DNA of 15,847 nt from Aquamicrobium sp. Lineage in GTDB: Bacteria; Pseudomonadota; Alphaproteobacteria; Rhizobiales; Rhizobiaceae. Both the position numbers and the translations under genes were made by a program. The notes beneath the pieces are model-generated. The model ran no database searches. It saw nothing but the letters and a program-made list of their open reading frames with translations, and had not been told where the DNA came from. The first letter of the stretch is position 1. Each line of letters begins with the position of its first letter. The stretch is taken from NCBI GenBank assembly GCA_014860725.1, contig JACZJD010000092.1:1-15847 (forward strand), read 5' to 3'. Shown piece by piece: positions 1-7,047 of this stretch.

Positions 1-78
1 GCCGCGGCTTGCGCCCGTCACCAGCGCCCGCTTCCCGTCGAGCCGCAGCGACGGCGTCTTCGGCAAGGGTTGCGTCAT
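1..78 (-). CDS. Short-chain dehydrogenase/reductase (SDR), N-terminal fragment cut by the window edge
   Basis: Only the first 26 codons lie in the window, read leftwards from an ATG at 78-76. The peptide ends in ALVTGASRG, which with the preceding RLDGKR is the classical first beta strand and the TGxxxGxG nucleotide-binding turn of SDR oxidoreductases; the last Gly of the motif lies outside the window. The start is firm because the ATG overlaps the stop of the upstream HisD-like gene as ATGA (4-bp overlap), typical of translational coupling. An NAD(P)-dependent alcohol/ketone oxidoreduction is expected from the family; the substrate is unknown. Its coupling to a HisD-fold alcohol dehydrogenase suggests that both act on the same polyol or hydroxy acid. 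DHPS (dihydroxypropanesulfonate) loci also pair an HpsN-type HisD homologue with SDRs, but that is only an analogy. Confidence 0.8.
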   Translation of the reverse strand, partial: MTQPLPKTPSLRLDGKRALVTGASRG

Positions 79-1379
79 TCGGGAATGCCCGCATAGGGCA
101 CGTTGCGGCCGCCATAGCGGCGGACACGGACGTTCGCCTGCTCCCCGTGGCCGGCAAAGCCTTCCAGCGCGCACAGGCGCGAGCAGTACTCGCCGATGAG
201 CGCCGAGGCGCTGTCGCTTTCCACCCGCTGGTAGGTGCAGGTCTTGAGGAACTTGCCGACCCACAGCCCGCCGGTGTAGCGGCCGGCCTTGCGCGTCGGC
301 AGGGTGTGGTTCGTGCCGATGACCTTGTCGCCGTAGGCGACATTGGTGCGCGGACCGAGGAACAGCGCGCCGTAGTTCGTCATGCGCTCGAGAAAGAAAT
401 CCGGATCGCGGGTCATGACCTGGACATGCTCGGACGCGATGCGGTCGGCTTCCGCCACCATCTCCTCGTAGCTGTCGCAGACGATGACCTCGCCGTAGTT
501 CTCCCACGCCTTGCGGGCGATCTCGGCGGTCGGCAGGATGGTCAGCAGCCGCTCCACGTCCTGCATCGTCTCGCGGGCGAGCTTCTCGGAATTGGTAAGC
601 AGGATCGCAGGCGAATCCGGACCATGCTCGGCCTGCCCCAGGAGATCCGTGGCGCAGAGTTCGCCGTCGACCGTTTCGTCGGCGATGACGAGCGTCTCGG
701 TGGGGCCGGCGAAGAGGTCGATGCCGACACGGCCGAAGAGCTGGCGCTTGGCTTCGGCCACGAAGGCGTTGCCAGGGCCCACCAACATGTCCACGGGTTC
801 GACCGTCTCTGTGCCAAGGGCCATCGCCGCCACCGCCTGGACGCCGCCGAGGCAGTAGATCACGTCAGCTCCCGCGAGGTGCTGCGCCGCGACGATCGCC
901 GGGGCCGGCCGGCCCTTGTAGGGCGGCGCGGCGGTGAGGATGCGCGAGACGCCCGCCACCTTGGCGGTGATGACGGACATGTGCGCGGAGGCGAGCAGCG
1001 GATACTTGCCTCCCGGCACGTAGCAGCCGACCGAGTTCACCGGAATGTTCCTGTGGCCGAGGAACACGCCCGGAAGCGTCTCCACCTCGATATCCTTGAG
1101 CGCGGCGCGCTGATGCTGCGCGAAGTTGCGGATCTGCTCCTGGGCGAAGCGTATGTCGTCGAGATCGCGCTGGCTCAGCTCGGAGAGACACGCCCTGATT
1201 TCGGCGTCCGTCAGCCGGTAGTCGCTGCGATCCCAGCCGTCGAATCTGACCGACAGCTCGCGCACGGCCTCGTTGCCGCGTTCCTGAACGTCTCGGAGGA
1301 TCGCCTCGACCGTGTCGCGGACCTTCCTGTCCTGCACGTCCCGGTCAACGACCGATCCCTTCTTCAGCCAAACTGCCAT
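75..1379 (-). CDS. Histidinol-dehydrogenase-family, zinc- and NAD-dependent dehydrogenase (HpsN-like rather than biosynthetic HisD)
   Basis: The 434-residue protein has the full HisD fold signature. [13 protein letters not shown] lies at about 201-213. The expected zinc ligands are Q249 and H252 (GQAEHGPDS), D351 (GDKVIGTNH) and H411 (GHGEQ). The catalytic pair is E317-H318 in SEHVQV. All active-site positions of a four-electron alcohol-to-acid dehydrogenase are therefore kept. No other histidine genes are near, and the partner is an SDR overlapping by 4 bp, with a divergent LacI regulator, so a catabolic role is more likely than histidine synthesis. The nearest characterised type I can name is HpsN, which oxidises 2,3-dihydroxypropane-1-sulfonate to sulfolactate, but no sulfolactate-degrading gene is visible here. 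The start at 1379 is supported by an upstream GGAGAGG. The LacI-type palindrome about 20 bp upstream points to local control. Confidence 0.87.
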   Translation of the reverse strand: MAVWLKKGSVVDRDVQDRKVRDTVEAILRDVQERGNEAVRELSVRFDGWDRSDYRLTDAEIRACLSELSQRDLDDIRFAQEQIRNFAQHQRAALKDIEVETLPGVFLGHRNIPVNSVGCYVPGGKYPLLASAHMSVITAKVAGVSRILTAAPPYKGRPAPAIVAAQHLAGADVIYCLGGVQAVAAMALGTETVEPVDMLVGPGNAFVAEAKRQLFGRVGIDLFAGPTETLVIADETVDGELCATDLLGQAEHGPDSPAILLTNSEKLARETMQDVERLLTILPTAEIARKAWENYGEVIVCDSYEEMVAEADRIASEHVQVMTRDPDFFLERMTNYGALFLGPRTNVAYGDKVIGTNHTLPTRKAGRYTGGLWVGKFLKTCTYQRVESDSASALIGEYCSRLCALEGFAGHGEQANVRVRRYGGRNVPYAGIPE

Positions 1380-1398
1380 GGTCCTCTCCAGCCAAGAT

Positions 1399-1416
1399 TA
1401 TGCATACGGATGCATA
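1399..1416. promoter_or_regulatory. LacI-type operator in front of the HisD-like gene
   Basis: TATGCATACGGATGCATA is an exact 7-4-7 inverted repeat. Its inner 14 bp, TGCATACGGATGCA, is centred on CG as in most LacI/GalR-family operators. It lies 20-37 bp upstream of the HisD-like start. It also covers a weak minus-strand -10 candidate (TATGCA, 1416-1411) placed 17 bp from a TTGAAA -35 candidate (1439-1434), so binding could block transcription. The regulator is inferred to be the divergent LacI gene at 1530. The palindrome is seen directly; its function is inferred. Confidence 0.55.
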
Positions 1417-1480
1417 GCGACGCATGGACATCGTTTCAAGCGGATTCGCCTCCAGAATGGCAGCTAAAGAAGGGTACGGA

Positions 1481-1526
1481 TTGCAAACGGAAGAAAATTG
1501 ATGCATCAGCGTTGCAAACGGATGCA
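1481..1526. promoter_or_regulatory. Second operator cluster just upstream of the LacI gene
   Basis: TTGCAAACGG occurs twice as a direct repeat (1481-1490 and 1512-1521), 31 bp apart, about three helical turns. The second copy is part of TGCAAACGGATGCA (1513-1526), an imperfect CG-centred dyad that ends 3 bp before the ATG at 1530. Between them is the perfect 10-bp palindrome TGATGCATCA (1499-1508). The dyads centred near 1407 and 1519 are 112 bp apart, a distance compatible with repressor looping. Autoregulation of the LacI gene plus control of the HisD-like operon is the likely role. Confidence 0.45.
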
Positions 1527-1529
1527 TTC

Positions 1530-2546
1530 ATGACTCAGGATCAGGCCGAGCCTAAAGGGACGATCGTGACCTCGCGCGACGTGGCGCGCTTTCTCGGCGT
1601 GTCGCAGTCGATGGTCTCGCGGGCCTTCGACCCGCGCGGCCGGGTGTCTCCCGAGAACCGGGCCCGCATCATGAAGGCGGCCGAACGGCTGGGCTATCGG
1701 CCCAACGTCATCGCCCGCAGCCTCAGCACGAGGCGAAGCGGGATCGTCGCCATCGTCATGGGCACGCTGGAGAATCCCTTCTATCCCGAAGTCCTCGACC
1801 AGCTCGCCATCGCGCTCGATGCCGCCGGCTTCCGCTCGCTCCTGTTTCGCGTACCGCCGGACCAGGATGTCGACGGGCAGCTGCCGGCGCTTCGCCAGTA
1901 CAATGTCGATGCGCTGATCGTCACCTCGGCGTCGATCTCGTCGCGCATCGCGGACAAATGGCAGCGCGATTCCCGCCGTATCGTCCTGTTCAACCGGACG
2001 ATTCCGGGCGCGTCGGTGCCCAGCATCTCATGCGACAATGCCGGGGGCGCCCGGCGCCTCGCGGATCTGCTGGTCGACAGCGGCCACCGGCGGATCGTCT
2101 ACGTGGCGGGGCCGCAGCACACGTCGACCAACCGCGAGCGCGAGAGCGGCTTCATGGCGAGGCTGATGGAGCGCGGCTGCGCGCTGGCCGGGCGCGTCGA
2201 TACGCCGGCATTCTCGTTCGCGGCCGGCTATGCCGCGGCGCAGCAGGCGATGTCGGTGAAGCCGGATGCGGTCTTCTTCGCCAACGACATCCTCGCGCTC
2301 GGCGGGATGGATCGCCTGCGCGGCGAATTCGGCCTGTCGATACCGGGGGATATCTCCGTGGTCGGCTTCGACGACATACCGATGGCCGCGTGGCCGTCCT
2401 ATGACCTCACCACGATCAGGCAGCCGCTGGAGGAGATGGTGGCGCTGACGGTTTCCACGATCGCCGGCGACGCGGGCGGGGCGACCACGCAAATGGTGGC
2501 CGGGACGCTCATGTCGCGCGGCTCGGTAGGGCAAAGGGCGGGCTGA
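1530..2546 (+). CDS. LacI/GalR-family transcriptional regulator
   Basis: This is a 338-residue LacI-type repressor. The N-terminal helix-turn-helix spans about residues 15-35 (RDVARFLGVSQSMVSRAF), followed by the hinge NVIARSLSTRRSG and a periplasmic-binding-protein-like effector domain (IVAIVMGTLENPFYPEV to GFDDIPMAAWPSYDLTTIRQP). Family members usually bind a sugar or small organic ligand and release DNA. The ATG at 1530 has no clear ribosome site. An in-frame GTG at 1566, preceded by AAAGGGA with a 5-nt gap, would give a 326-residue protein whose N-terminus matches PurR-length relatives and is a real alternative. The open frame continues far upstream only as antisense of the HisD-like gene. 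The gene is divergent from the HisD-like/SDR operon and convergent with the dehydratase operon. It is inferred to control the former and itself through the operators at 1399-1526. Confidence 0.9.
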   Translation: MTQDQAEPKGTIVTSRDVARFLGVSQSMVSRAFDPRGRVSPENRARIMKAAERLGYRPNVIARSLSTRRSGIVAIVMGTLENPFYPEVLDQLAIALDAAGFRSLLFRVPPDQDVDGQLPALRQYNVDALIVTSASISSRIADKWQRDSRRIVLFNRTIPGASVPSISCDNAGGARRLADLLVDSGHRRIVYVAGPQHTSTNRERESGFMARLMERGCALAGRVDTPAFSFAAGYAAAQQAMSVKPDAVFFANDILALGGMDRLRGEFGLSIPGDISVVGFDDIPMAAWPSYDLTTIRQPLEEMVALTVSTIAGDAGGATTQMVAGTLMSRGSVGQRAG

Positions 2547-2615
2547 TCCCGGCGCGGATGCACGGTTGCTTCCCTTTCGGTCCGCTGCCGGAGCCTGCAC
2601 GCGCTTCGGGCCGGC

Positions 2616-3134
2616 CTATGATTTCCGGCCGATGGCTTCTTCTGCGAGCCGGCTGCGGATGAAAGGCACCATCCCGCCCGCACGCACGATGGATTGCACA
2701 TAGGCGGGAAGTGCGGGCGTGCGGAACTGCCGTCCGCCATATTCGAGCCGCCCTGCCATCGGGTCCACGGTCGCGACGCCGCCGCCCTGCGCGGCCCGTA
2801 CGAAATCCGGGCAGACCAGGACCGGAAGGCCGATGTTCAGCGCATTGCGATAGAAGATGCGGGCGTAGCTCTCGGCGACGATGCAGGAGATGCCGGTGGC
2901 CTTGAGCGCCATGGCCGCGTGTTCGCGCGACGATCCGCATCCGAAATTGCGCCCGGCCACGATGATGTCCCCCGGTCGCACGCGGGCCGAAAACTCCGGG
3001 TCGAGGCCCTCGAGGCAGTATCTTGCGAGCTCCGCCGGGTCGCGCACGTTCAGGTACTTGCCCGGGACGATCACGTCGGTGTCGATGTGATCGCCATATT
3101 TGTGGATCCGCGCCTGTTCCGTATCTGCGGTCAT
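2616..3134 (-). CDS. Aconitase-superfamily (3-isopropylmalate/homoaconitate/dimethylmaleate-type) (de)hydratase, small subunit
   Basis: The 172-residue swivelling domain is of the short LeuD/HacB/DmdB type. It has GDHIDTDVIVPGKYL at about 14-28, the substrate-binding motif GRNFGCGSSREHA at 61-73, and FYRNALNIGLPVLV at 94-107. With its large subunit it should catalyse reversible hydration/dehydration of a 2-hydroxy- or 3-hydroxy-dicarboxylate. The specificity loop after the first motif reads YLNV (27-30), which matches neither the homoaconitase (YLRT) nor the isopropylmalate-type loops as I remember them, so the substrate is open. The start directly abuts the large-subunit stop (TGA then ATG, no gap), with GGGGGG just upstream as ribosome site. 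Leucine biosynthesis is unlikely: there is no leuB, and the pair ends an operon with a lyase and a transporter. It is the last gene of the operon, and no clear terminator follows it. Confidence 0.88.
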   Translation of the reverse strand: MTADTEQARIHKYGDHIDTDVIVPGKYLNVRDPAELARYCLEGLDPEFSARVRPGDIIVAGRNFGCGSSREHAAMALKATGISCIVAESYARIFYRNALNIGLPVLVCPDFVRAAQGGGVATVDPMAGRLEYGGRQFRTPALPAYVQSIVRAGGMVPFIRSRLAEEAIGRKS

Positions 3135-4427
3135 TCATTCCCCCCGAACGAGTTCCGGAGCATCGCCAAGGACCTGTGCCGGCGGCACGATCTCACCGGC
3201 GACGGCCGCCGCGGCTGCCACCCAGGCATTGGCGAGGAAGACCCGCGAGTCGACATGGCCCATGCGCCCGCGAAAGTTCCGGTTGGTGGTGGCGATGGCC
3301 GTCTCGCCAGCGGCGAGAATGCCCATATGGCCTCCGAAGCAGGCGCCGCAGGTCGGCGGCGAAACGGCGGCACCCGCCTCGAGGAACATGTCCAGCAGCC
3401 CCTCCTTCATCGCCGCGCGATAGATGGATTGCGTCGCCGGAACCACCATCATCCGCACCCCACGCGCCACCTTGCGGTGCTTCAGCACGGCCGCGGCCTG
3501 CCGCAGATCGGTCAGCGTCCCGTTCGAGCAGTTGCCGATATAGACCTGGTCCACCCGCGTCCGCTCCAGCGTCTCGACCGGCACCGCATCGGCGGGGGAC
3601 GGAGGGCGCGACACGAGCGGGGAGAGCGCGCCGAGGTCGATTTCCAGAACCTGCCGGTAGACCGCGCCGGGATCGGGAGCAACCGCCTCGCCCGGATTTC
3701 TCCCGCGCGCCGCCAGCCAGCGGTTCAGGACGTCGTCGGCCTCGATGACGCAGGTCTCGCCGCCGGCCTCCACCGCCATGTTGGCGACGGCGAAGCGTTC
3801 GTCCACGTTGAGCGCGGCGAGGCCCGGCCCCCCGAACTCCAGTGCCGCATTGGTCGCCCCGTCGGAACCGATCGCCCTGAGCACGGCAAGGATGACGTCC
3901 TTCCCGGTCACGAACGGGCTCGGCTTGCCCGCCAGCTCGATGCGGATCGTCTCCGGAACGTTCAGCCAGAGTTCGCCGGTGGCCAGGGCCGCGGCGAGAT
4001 CGGTGGAGCCGAAGCCGATGCCGGCCGCATTCAGCGCGCCGGCGGTGCAGGTGTGCGAATCCGCGCCGAAGACCAGCGTGCCGGGACCGACCATGCCGAT
4101 CTCGGCAAGAACCGCATGCTCGATTCCGCCGTTGCCGGTGTCGTAGTAGTGCCGGATGGCGTGGCGCTCCCCGAATTCGCGCAGGATGCGGATGGACTCA
4201 GCGCTGATCACGTCCTTCGCAGGGGAAAAATGATCGGCGACGAGGACGATCCTGTCGGGATCGAACGTCCTTGTCGCGCCCATGACATCGAACTGCCGGA
4301 ACGTCACCGGGCCGCTGATATCGTTCAGCAGGACGACATCGGGGCGCGCGATGACGATCTCGCCGGCACGGGCGATCCCCTCGGCGATGTGCCGGGAGAG
4401 AATCTTCTCGATCATGGTCTGGTGCAT
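3135..4427 (-). CDS. Aconitase-superfamily (3-isopropylmalate/homoaconitate/dimethylmaleate-type) (de)hydratase, large [4Fe-4S] subunit
   Basis: This 430-residue catalytic subunit has the size of the short archaeal/clostridial LeuC-HacA-DmdA class. The three iron-sulfur ligands are C300 (GNCSNGTL) and C360 and C363 (PPTCGACFGGH). Other family marks are NDISGP near 35-40, GADSHTCTAGALN near 121-133 and TTNRNFRGRMGH near 380-391. I chose ATG 4427 over the longer frame reaching 4520, because the extra N-terminus overlaps the upstream gene by about 40 bp and has no family match. The ribosome site at 4427 is weak (CAGGG), and an ATG at 4415 is also possible. A strong hairpin lies upstream at 4448-4473. 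The nearest named function consistent with the neighbouring lyase is 2,3-dimethylmalate/methylitaconate-type chemistry; this is inference from context. Confidence 0.88.
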   Translation of the reverse strand: MHQTMIEKILSRHIAEGIARAGEIVIARPDVVLLNDISGPVTFRQFDVMGATRTFDPDRIVLVADHFSPAKDVISAESIRILREFGERHAIRHYYDTGNGGIEHAVLAEIGMVGPGTLVFGADSHTCTAGALNAAGIGFGSTDLAAALATGELWLNVPETIRIELAGKPSPFVTGKDVILAVLRAIGSDGATNAALEFGGPGLAALNVDERFAVANMAVEAGGETCVIEADDVLNRWLAARGRNPGEAVAPDPGAVYRQVLEIDLGALSPLVSRPPSPADAVPVETLERTRVDQVYIGNCSNGTLTDLRQAAAVLKHRKVARGVRMMVVPATQSIYRAAMKEGLLDMFLEAGAAVSPPTCGACFGGHMGILAAGETAIATTNRNFRGRMGHVDSRVFLANAWVAAAAAVAGEIVPPAQVLGDAPELVRGE

Positions 4428-4447
4428 GGGTCGGCCCTGAAAGATGT

Positions 4448-4473
4448 GGCGCCGGCCTGTCGCTGCCGGCGCC
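4448..4473 (-). other. Perfect inverted repeat (intercistronic stem-loop)
   Basis: GGCGCCGGC, an 8-nt loop and GCCGGCGCC form a perfect 9-bp, all-GC stem in the gap between the amidohydrolase-like gene and the dehydratase large subunit. It begins 6 nt after the stop of the former. No T-run follows on the operon strand, so it is not a canonical intrinsic terminator. It could stabilise the upstream mRNA, mark a processing site or lower expression of the dehydratase genes. Confidence 0.6.
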
Positions 4474-4479
4474 GTATTT

Positions 4480-5397
4480 CTATGTGGTCCGGCGCCCCAG
4501 AAGCCGGGCCGGCGTGTCACGGATCATGATGCGGATATCGTCCGCGGAAATTCCCTGGCTGAGGAAGACCCCGATGATCATGCGCAGGGTCTCGGCGGCG
4601 GGCGGAGCCCAGTCGAAGAAATAGTCGGTGGTGAGAGCGCACTTCGCCGGCCCGATTTCCTCGACGATCTCCCGGACGGCGCCGACGGATATGCGCTGGA
4701 AAGGCGGCAGAAGGCCCAGCGCGCATATTTCGCAGACCGCATCCAGCGCGGCGAGCTCCCGGATGTCGTCGCGCGTGGCCGCGACCGAATTGCTGTCGGG
4801 ATGCTGGAAGAAGATGGACCCGATGCCGCAATCCTTGGCCGCACCGGCGAGCGCGATGCTTTCGCGGGGCGAGATGTGCGCCGTCGCGACCATCATGCCG
4901 AACTCGGCCGCGACGGCGAGACATTCCCGCACTTCGCTGCGAACCCGGCCGGACTCGTCGGTGACGGTCAAGCCGGGCTGCTGCGTCAGGTTCTCCGCGG
5001 ATTTGATGAACTCCGCCAGATGGCGGCTGAAGCCCTTGCGCGAACGGTCATGGGCCGCACCCCAGGTCGGCATGAACAGCGCCTTCGCGCCCAGCCGTCC
5101 GGCCGTTTCCACCGCCAGCGGGGAGAAGCCGCCGACCACCGGATTGAGCGTGATGCTGGAGACGACATCGATTCCCTCGACCAAGCGGCTGAGGTGATAC
5201 GCCCGGCCCATGGTCGGGAACATGTGCGACTTGAGCACGATGGCCGCCATGCCAGCGTCGCGCGCCAGCGTCAGCTCGGTGACGTCGTCGGTGCGGGTCC
5301 TGACGTCCAGGCTTATCTCAGGATAGCCGTGATGGTGCAGGTCGATCCCGCCTTTCAGCAGGTCTTCCGCCCGGGCGCCGTAGAGATGATCCGTCAT
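4480..5397 (-). CDS. Amidohydrolase-fold, metal-dependent hydrolase-like protein (DUF6282-like)
   Basis: The 305-residue protein resembles the uncharacterised DUF6282 family within the amidohydrolase-like TIM barrels. The metal-site pattern is visible: DLHHHGYPE near 19-27 at the end of strand 1, KSH at 56-58, H174 (TAHIS), H199 (FQHPDSNS) and D258 (TTDYFFD). The C-terminal DTPARLLG (294-301) is a typical amidohydrolase ending. The family reaction is hydrolysis of an amide, lactone, imide or similar cyclic bond, or occasionally decarboxylation; nothing in the sequence fixes which. The start is firm: a perfect AGGAGG lies 4 nt before the ATG and the gene begins 10 bp after the lyase stop. Placed between a C-C lyase and a dehydratase in a transporter operon, it may open a ring or hydrolyse a precursor of the dehydratase substrate. 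The family assignment is from memory of its motifs. Confidence 0.72.
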   Translation of the reverse strand: MTDHLYGARAEDLLKGGIDLHHHGYPEISLDVRTRTDDVTELTLARDAGMAAIVLKSHMFPTMGRAYHLSRLVEGIDVVSSITLNPVVGGFSPLAVETAGRLGAKALFMPTWGAAHDRSRKGFSRHLAEFIKSAENLTQQPGLTVTDESGRVRSEVRECLAVAAEFGMMVATAHISPRESIALAGAAKDCGIGSIFFQHPDSNSVAATRDDIRELAALDAVCEICALGLLPPFQRISVGAVREIVEEIGPAKCALTTDYFFDWAPPAAETLRMIIGVFLSQGISADDIRIMIRDTPARLLGRRTT

Positions 5398-5407
5398 GAC
5401 GCCTCCT

Positions 5408-6292
5408 TCACAGCCCGCTCTTGGCCGCGGACTGCATCCTGTCGGCGAACAGGTTGAACTCGTCGATCCCCAGGAGCTGGTTCGTCTCGTCGAGCGAGGT
5501 CATGCGGTCGGCCCACACGGTCGAGATCCCGTCGCGCTTGAGCGTCCGGTAGAAGTCCGAGACCGCATTGATCTCGACGCGAAGCGAGGACGACGGATAG
5601 ATCACGAAGGCGAAGCCGAGTTCCCGCAGCCGGGCGGCCGGCAGGATCGGCGTCTTGCCGGATTCCGACATGTTCACCATGACCGGGCCGGGCAGCTCTC
5701 CTCCGATGCGGACCAGATGCTCCTCCGATTCCGGCCCGTCCACGAAGAGGACGTCGGCGCCGGCTTCCTTGTAGAGGAGGCAGCGATTCAGCGCCTCGTC
5801 GATGCCCAAGGGGCCGAGCGCATCGGTGCGGGCGATGATGACCGTGTCGTCGTCGCGCCGGGATTCGACGGCAGCGCGAATCTTGCGCACGGCCACGTCG
5901 AGCGGCTCGATCCGCTTGCCCTCCATGTGGCCGCAGCGCTTGGGCCAGCTTTGATCCTCGATCTGCAGGGCCGCGGCCCCGGCCGCCTCGAAGCTGCGGA
6001 CGGTGCGGCGAACGTTCGCCACATCGCCGTAGCCGGTGTCGCAGTCGACGATCAGCGGCAGGGTGCTGACGGCAACGGCGGCGTGGATCATGTCCTCGAC
6101 CTCGCGGAAGCCGATGAGGCCGATGTCGGGGAGGCCGAAGCGGTTCGCCGCGGTGGCGTAGCCGCTGATATAGGCCGCCTCGAAGCCGGCCGCCTCGATC
6201 AGGCGCAATTCGAGCGGCGACCCTGCGCCGGGCACGATGGCCAGATCGTCGCGGGAGATGAGCTCCCGCAGCTTTCTTCCACTGGACGTCAT
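5408..6292 (-). CDS. Isocitrate lyase/PEP mutase superfamily lyase (methylisocitrate- or 2,3-dimethylmalate-lyase-like)
   Basis: The 294-residue, single-domain TIM-barrel lyase has PrpB/Dml length. Key residues are YISGYA (41-46), the metal-binding DCDTGYG (83-89), IEDQ (111-114), the catalytic loop PKRCGH (117-122) with C120 as general acid, and IARTDA (153-158). An intact KRCGH loop favours C-C cleavage of a 2-methylisocitrate or 2,3-dimethylmalate type acid over a phosphonate-forming mutase, which lacks this cysteine loop. Products would be pyruvate or glyoxylate plus a small acid. The ATG at 6292 overlaps the stop of the upstream permease as ATGA, which fixes the start; the long in-frame extension beyond it is antisense-like permease sequence. 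No methylcitrate synthase or prp genes are nearby, so a propionate-cycle role is unlikely. Placement with an aconitase-like pair parallels Dml with DmdAB. Confidence 0.88.
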   Translation of the reverse strand: MTSSGRKLRELISRDDLAIVPGAGSPLELRLIEAAGFEAAYISGYATAANRFGLPDIGLIGFREVEDMIHAAVAVSTLPLIVDCDTGYGDVANVRRTVRSFEAAGAAALQIEDQSWPKRCGHMEGKRIEPLDVAVRKIRAAVESRRDDDTVIIARTDALGPLGIDEALNRCLLYKEAGADVLFVDGPESEEHLVRIGGELPGPVMVNMSESGKTPILPAARLRELGFAFVIYPSSSLRVEINAVSDFYRTLKRDGISTVWADRMTSLDETNQLLGIDEFNLFADRMQSAAKSGL

Positions 6293-7038
6293 TTCGCGTA
6301 TTGTCTCCCATGGCCGCTGAAGCGGCGTTCGATCGTCCGGATCGCGACGTCCAGGACGAAGACCAGAACCAGGACGAGGATGATGCCGAAATAGACCTCC
6401 GGGGTGCGGAACATGGTCCGGTTCTGGGTTATCAGGAACCCGACCCCCTTGGTGGAAGCCATCATCTCGGCGACGACGACGCCGATCGTGACCAGCGCGC
6501 CGCCGAGCCTCAGGCCGGATATTATCGAGGGCAGCGCGGCAGGAACGTAGATCTGGGTCAGAAGCTGGAAGCGGCTGGCGCCCATGGCACGCGCGGCCAT
6601 GACGTAGCGGCTGTCGACGGTCTGCACCCCCGCGGCGCTGGCGAGCGCCATCGGGAAGAAGCCGTAGATGCCGCCGAACCAGACCTTGGACGCCGTGCCG
6701 ATGCCGAGCCACGCCGTAAGGATCGGATAGATGACGACGAAGGGGATGGCGTAGACCGACGAGATCAGCGGCAGGGCGGTGACGCGCAGAACCCGGCTGC
6801 TGCCGACGATGATGCCGATGACGCCGCCGCCGACATAGGCGATCGCCAGCGCTCCGACGATCTCGGACAGGGTGACGACGAGCGCCGGGCCGAAGGTCGA
6901 GAACTGCGTGAATGGAACGGCGAGCGTTTCGCTGAGCGAGGCGAGGATGATCGGCGGAACGAGCCCGAGCCGCGGCGCCATCTCCCAGGCGAGGAGGAAA
7001 AGAAGGCCGACGGACAGCTGCAACTGGCGTGGTGACAT
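6289..7038 (-). CDS. ABC transporter permease, SsuC/TauC (nitrate/sulfonate/taurine) type
   Basis: The 249-residue inner-membrane protein is hydrophobic throughout, with about six helices, including LSVGLLFLLAW near the N-terminus, VGALAIAYVGGGVIGIIVG (61-79) and a C-terminal FGIILVLVLVFVLDVAI (217-233). The cytoplasmic EAA coupling loop AARAMGASRFQLLTQIYVP lies at about 148-166. It is the second, non-identical permease of the operon and probably forms a heterodimer with the one at 7845. SsuC-type systems usually use one permease gene, so the two-permease arrangement is a mild oddity. The ATG lies 9 bp after the ATPase stop, with GAGAGG as ribosome site. The substrate class is not fixed by the family; SsuC relatives carry sulfonates, nitrate, pyrimidines, aromatics and vitamins. 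Confidence 0.88.
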   Translation of the reverse strand: MSPRQLQLSVGLLFLLAWEMAPRLGLVPPIILASLSETLAVPFTQFSTFGPALVVTLSEIVGALAIAYVGGGVIGIIVGSSRVLRVTALPLISSVYAIPFVVIYPILTAWLGIGTASKVWFGGIYGFFPMALASAAGVQTVDSRYVMAARAMGASRFQLLTQIYVPAALPSIISGLRLGGALVTIGVVVAEMMASTKGVGFLITQNRTMFRTPEVYFGIILVLVLVFVLDVAIRTIERRFSGHGRQYAK

Positions 7039-7047
7039 GGCCGCCTC

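Noticed and set aside
75..1379. Assignment as histidine-biosynthesis hisD
   Set aside because: There are no other his genes, it is coupled to an SDR and divergent from a LacI regulator, and its motif is SEHVQV where biosynthetic HisD typically has SEHLEI as I recall it.
9..1529. Long plus-strand open frame running into the LacI gene (845 codons in total)
   Set aside because: The part before 1530 is antisense to the HisD-like gene, which has intact catalytic motifs; high GC content keeps the opposite frame open. Only the LacI part is real.
2609..2630. GGCCGG...CCGGCC inverted repeat at the end of the dehydratase small-subunit gene, as a terminator
   Set aside because: It overlaps the end of the coding sequence and has no T-run on either strand; short GC inverted repeats are frequent at this composition.
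2694..4529. 611-codon plus-strand open frame opposite the dehydratase genes
   Set aside because: It is rich in Arg, His, Asp and Ala with no recognisable domain, and mirrors the codon periodicity of the minus-strand dehydratase subunits.
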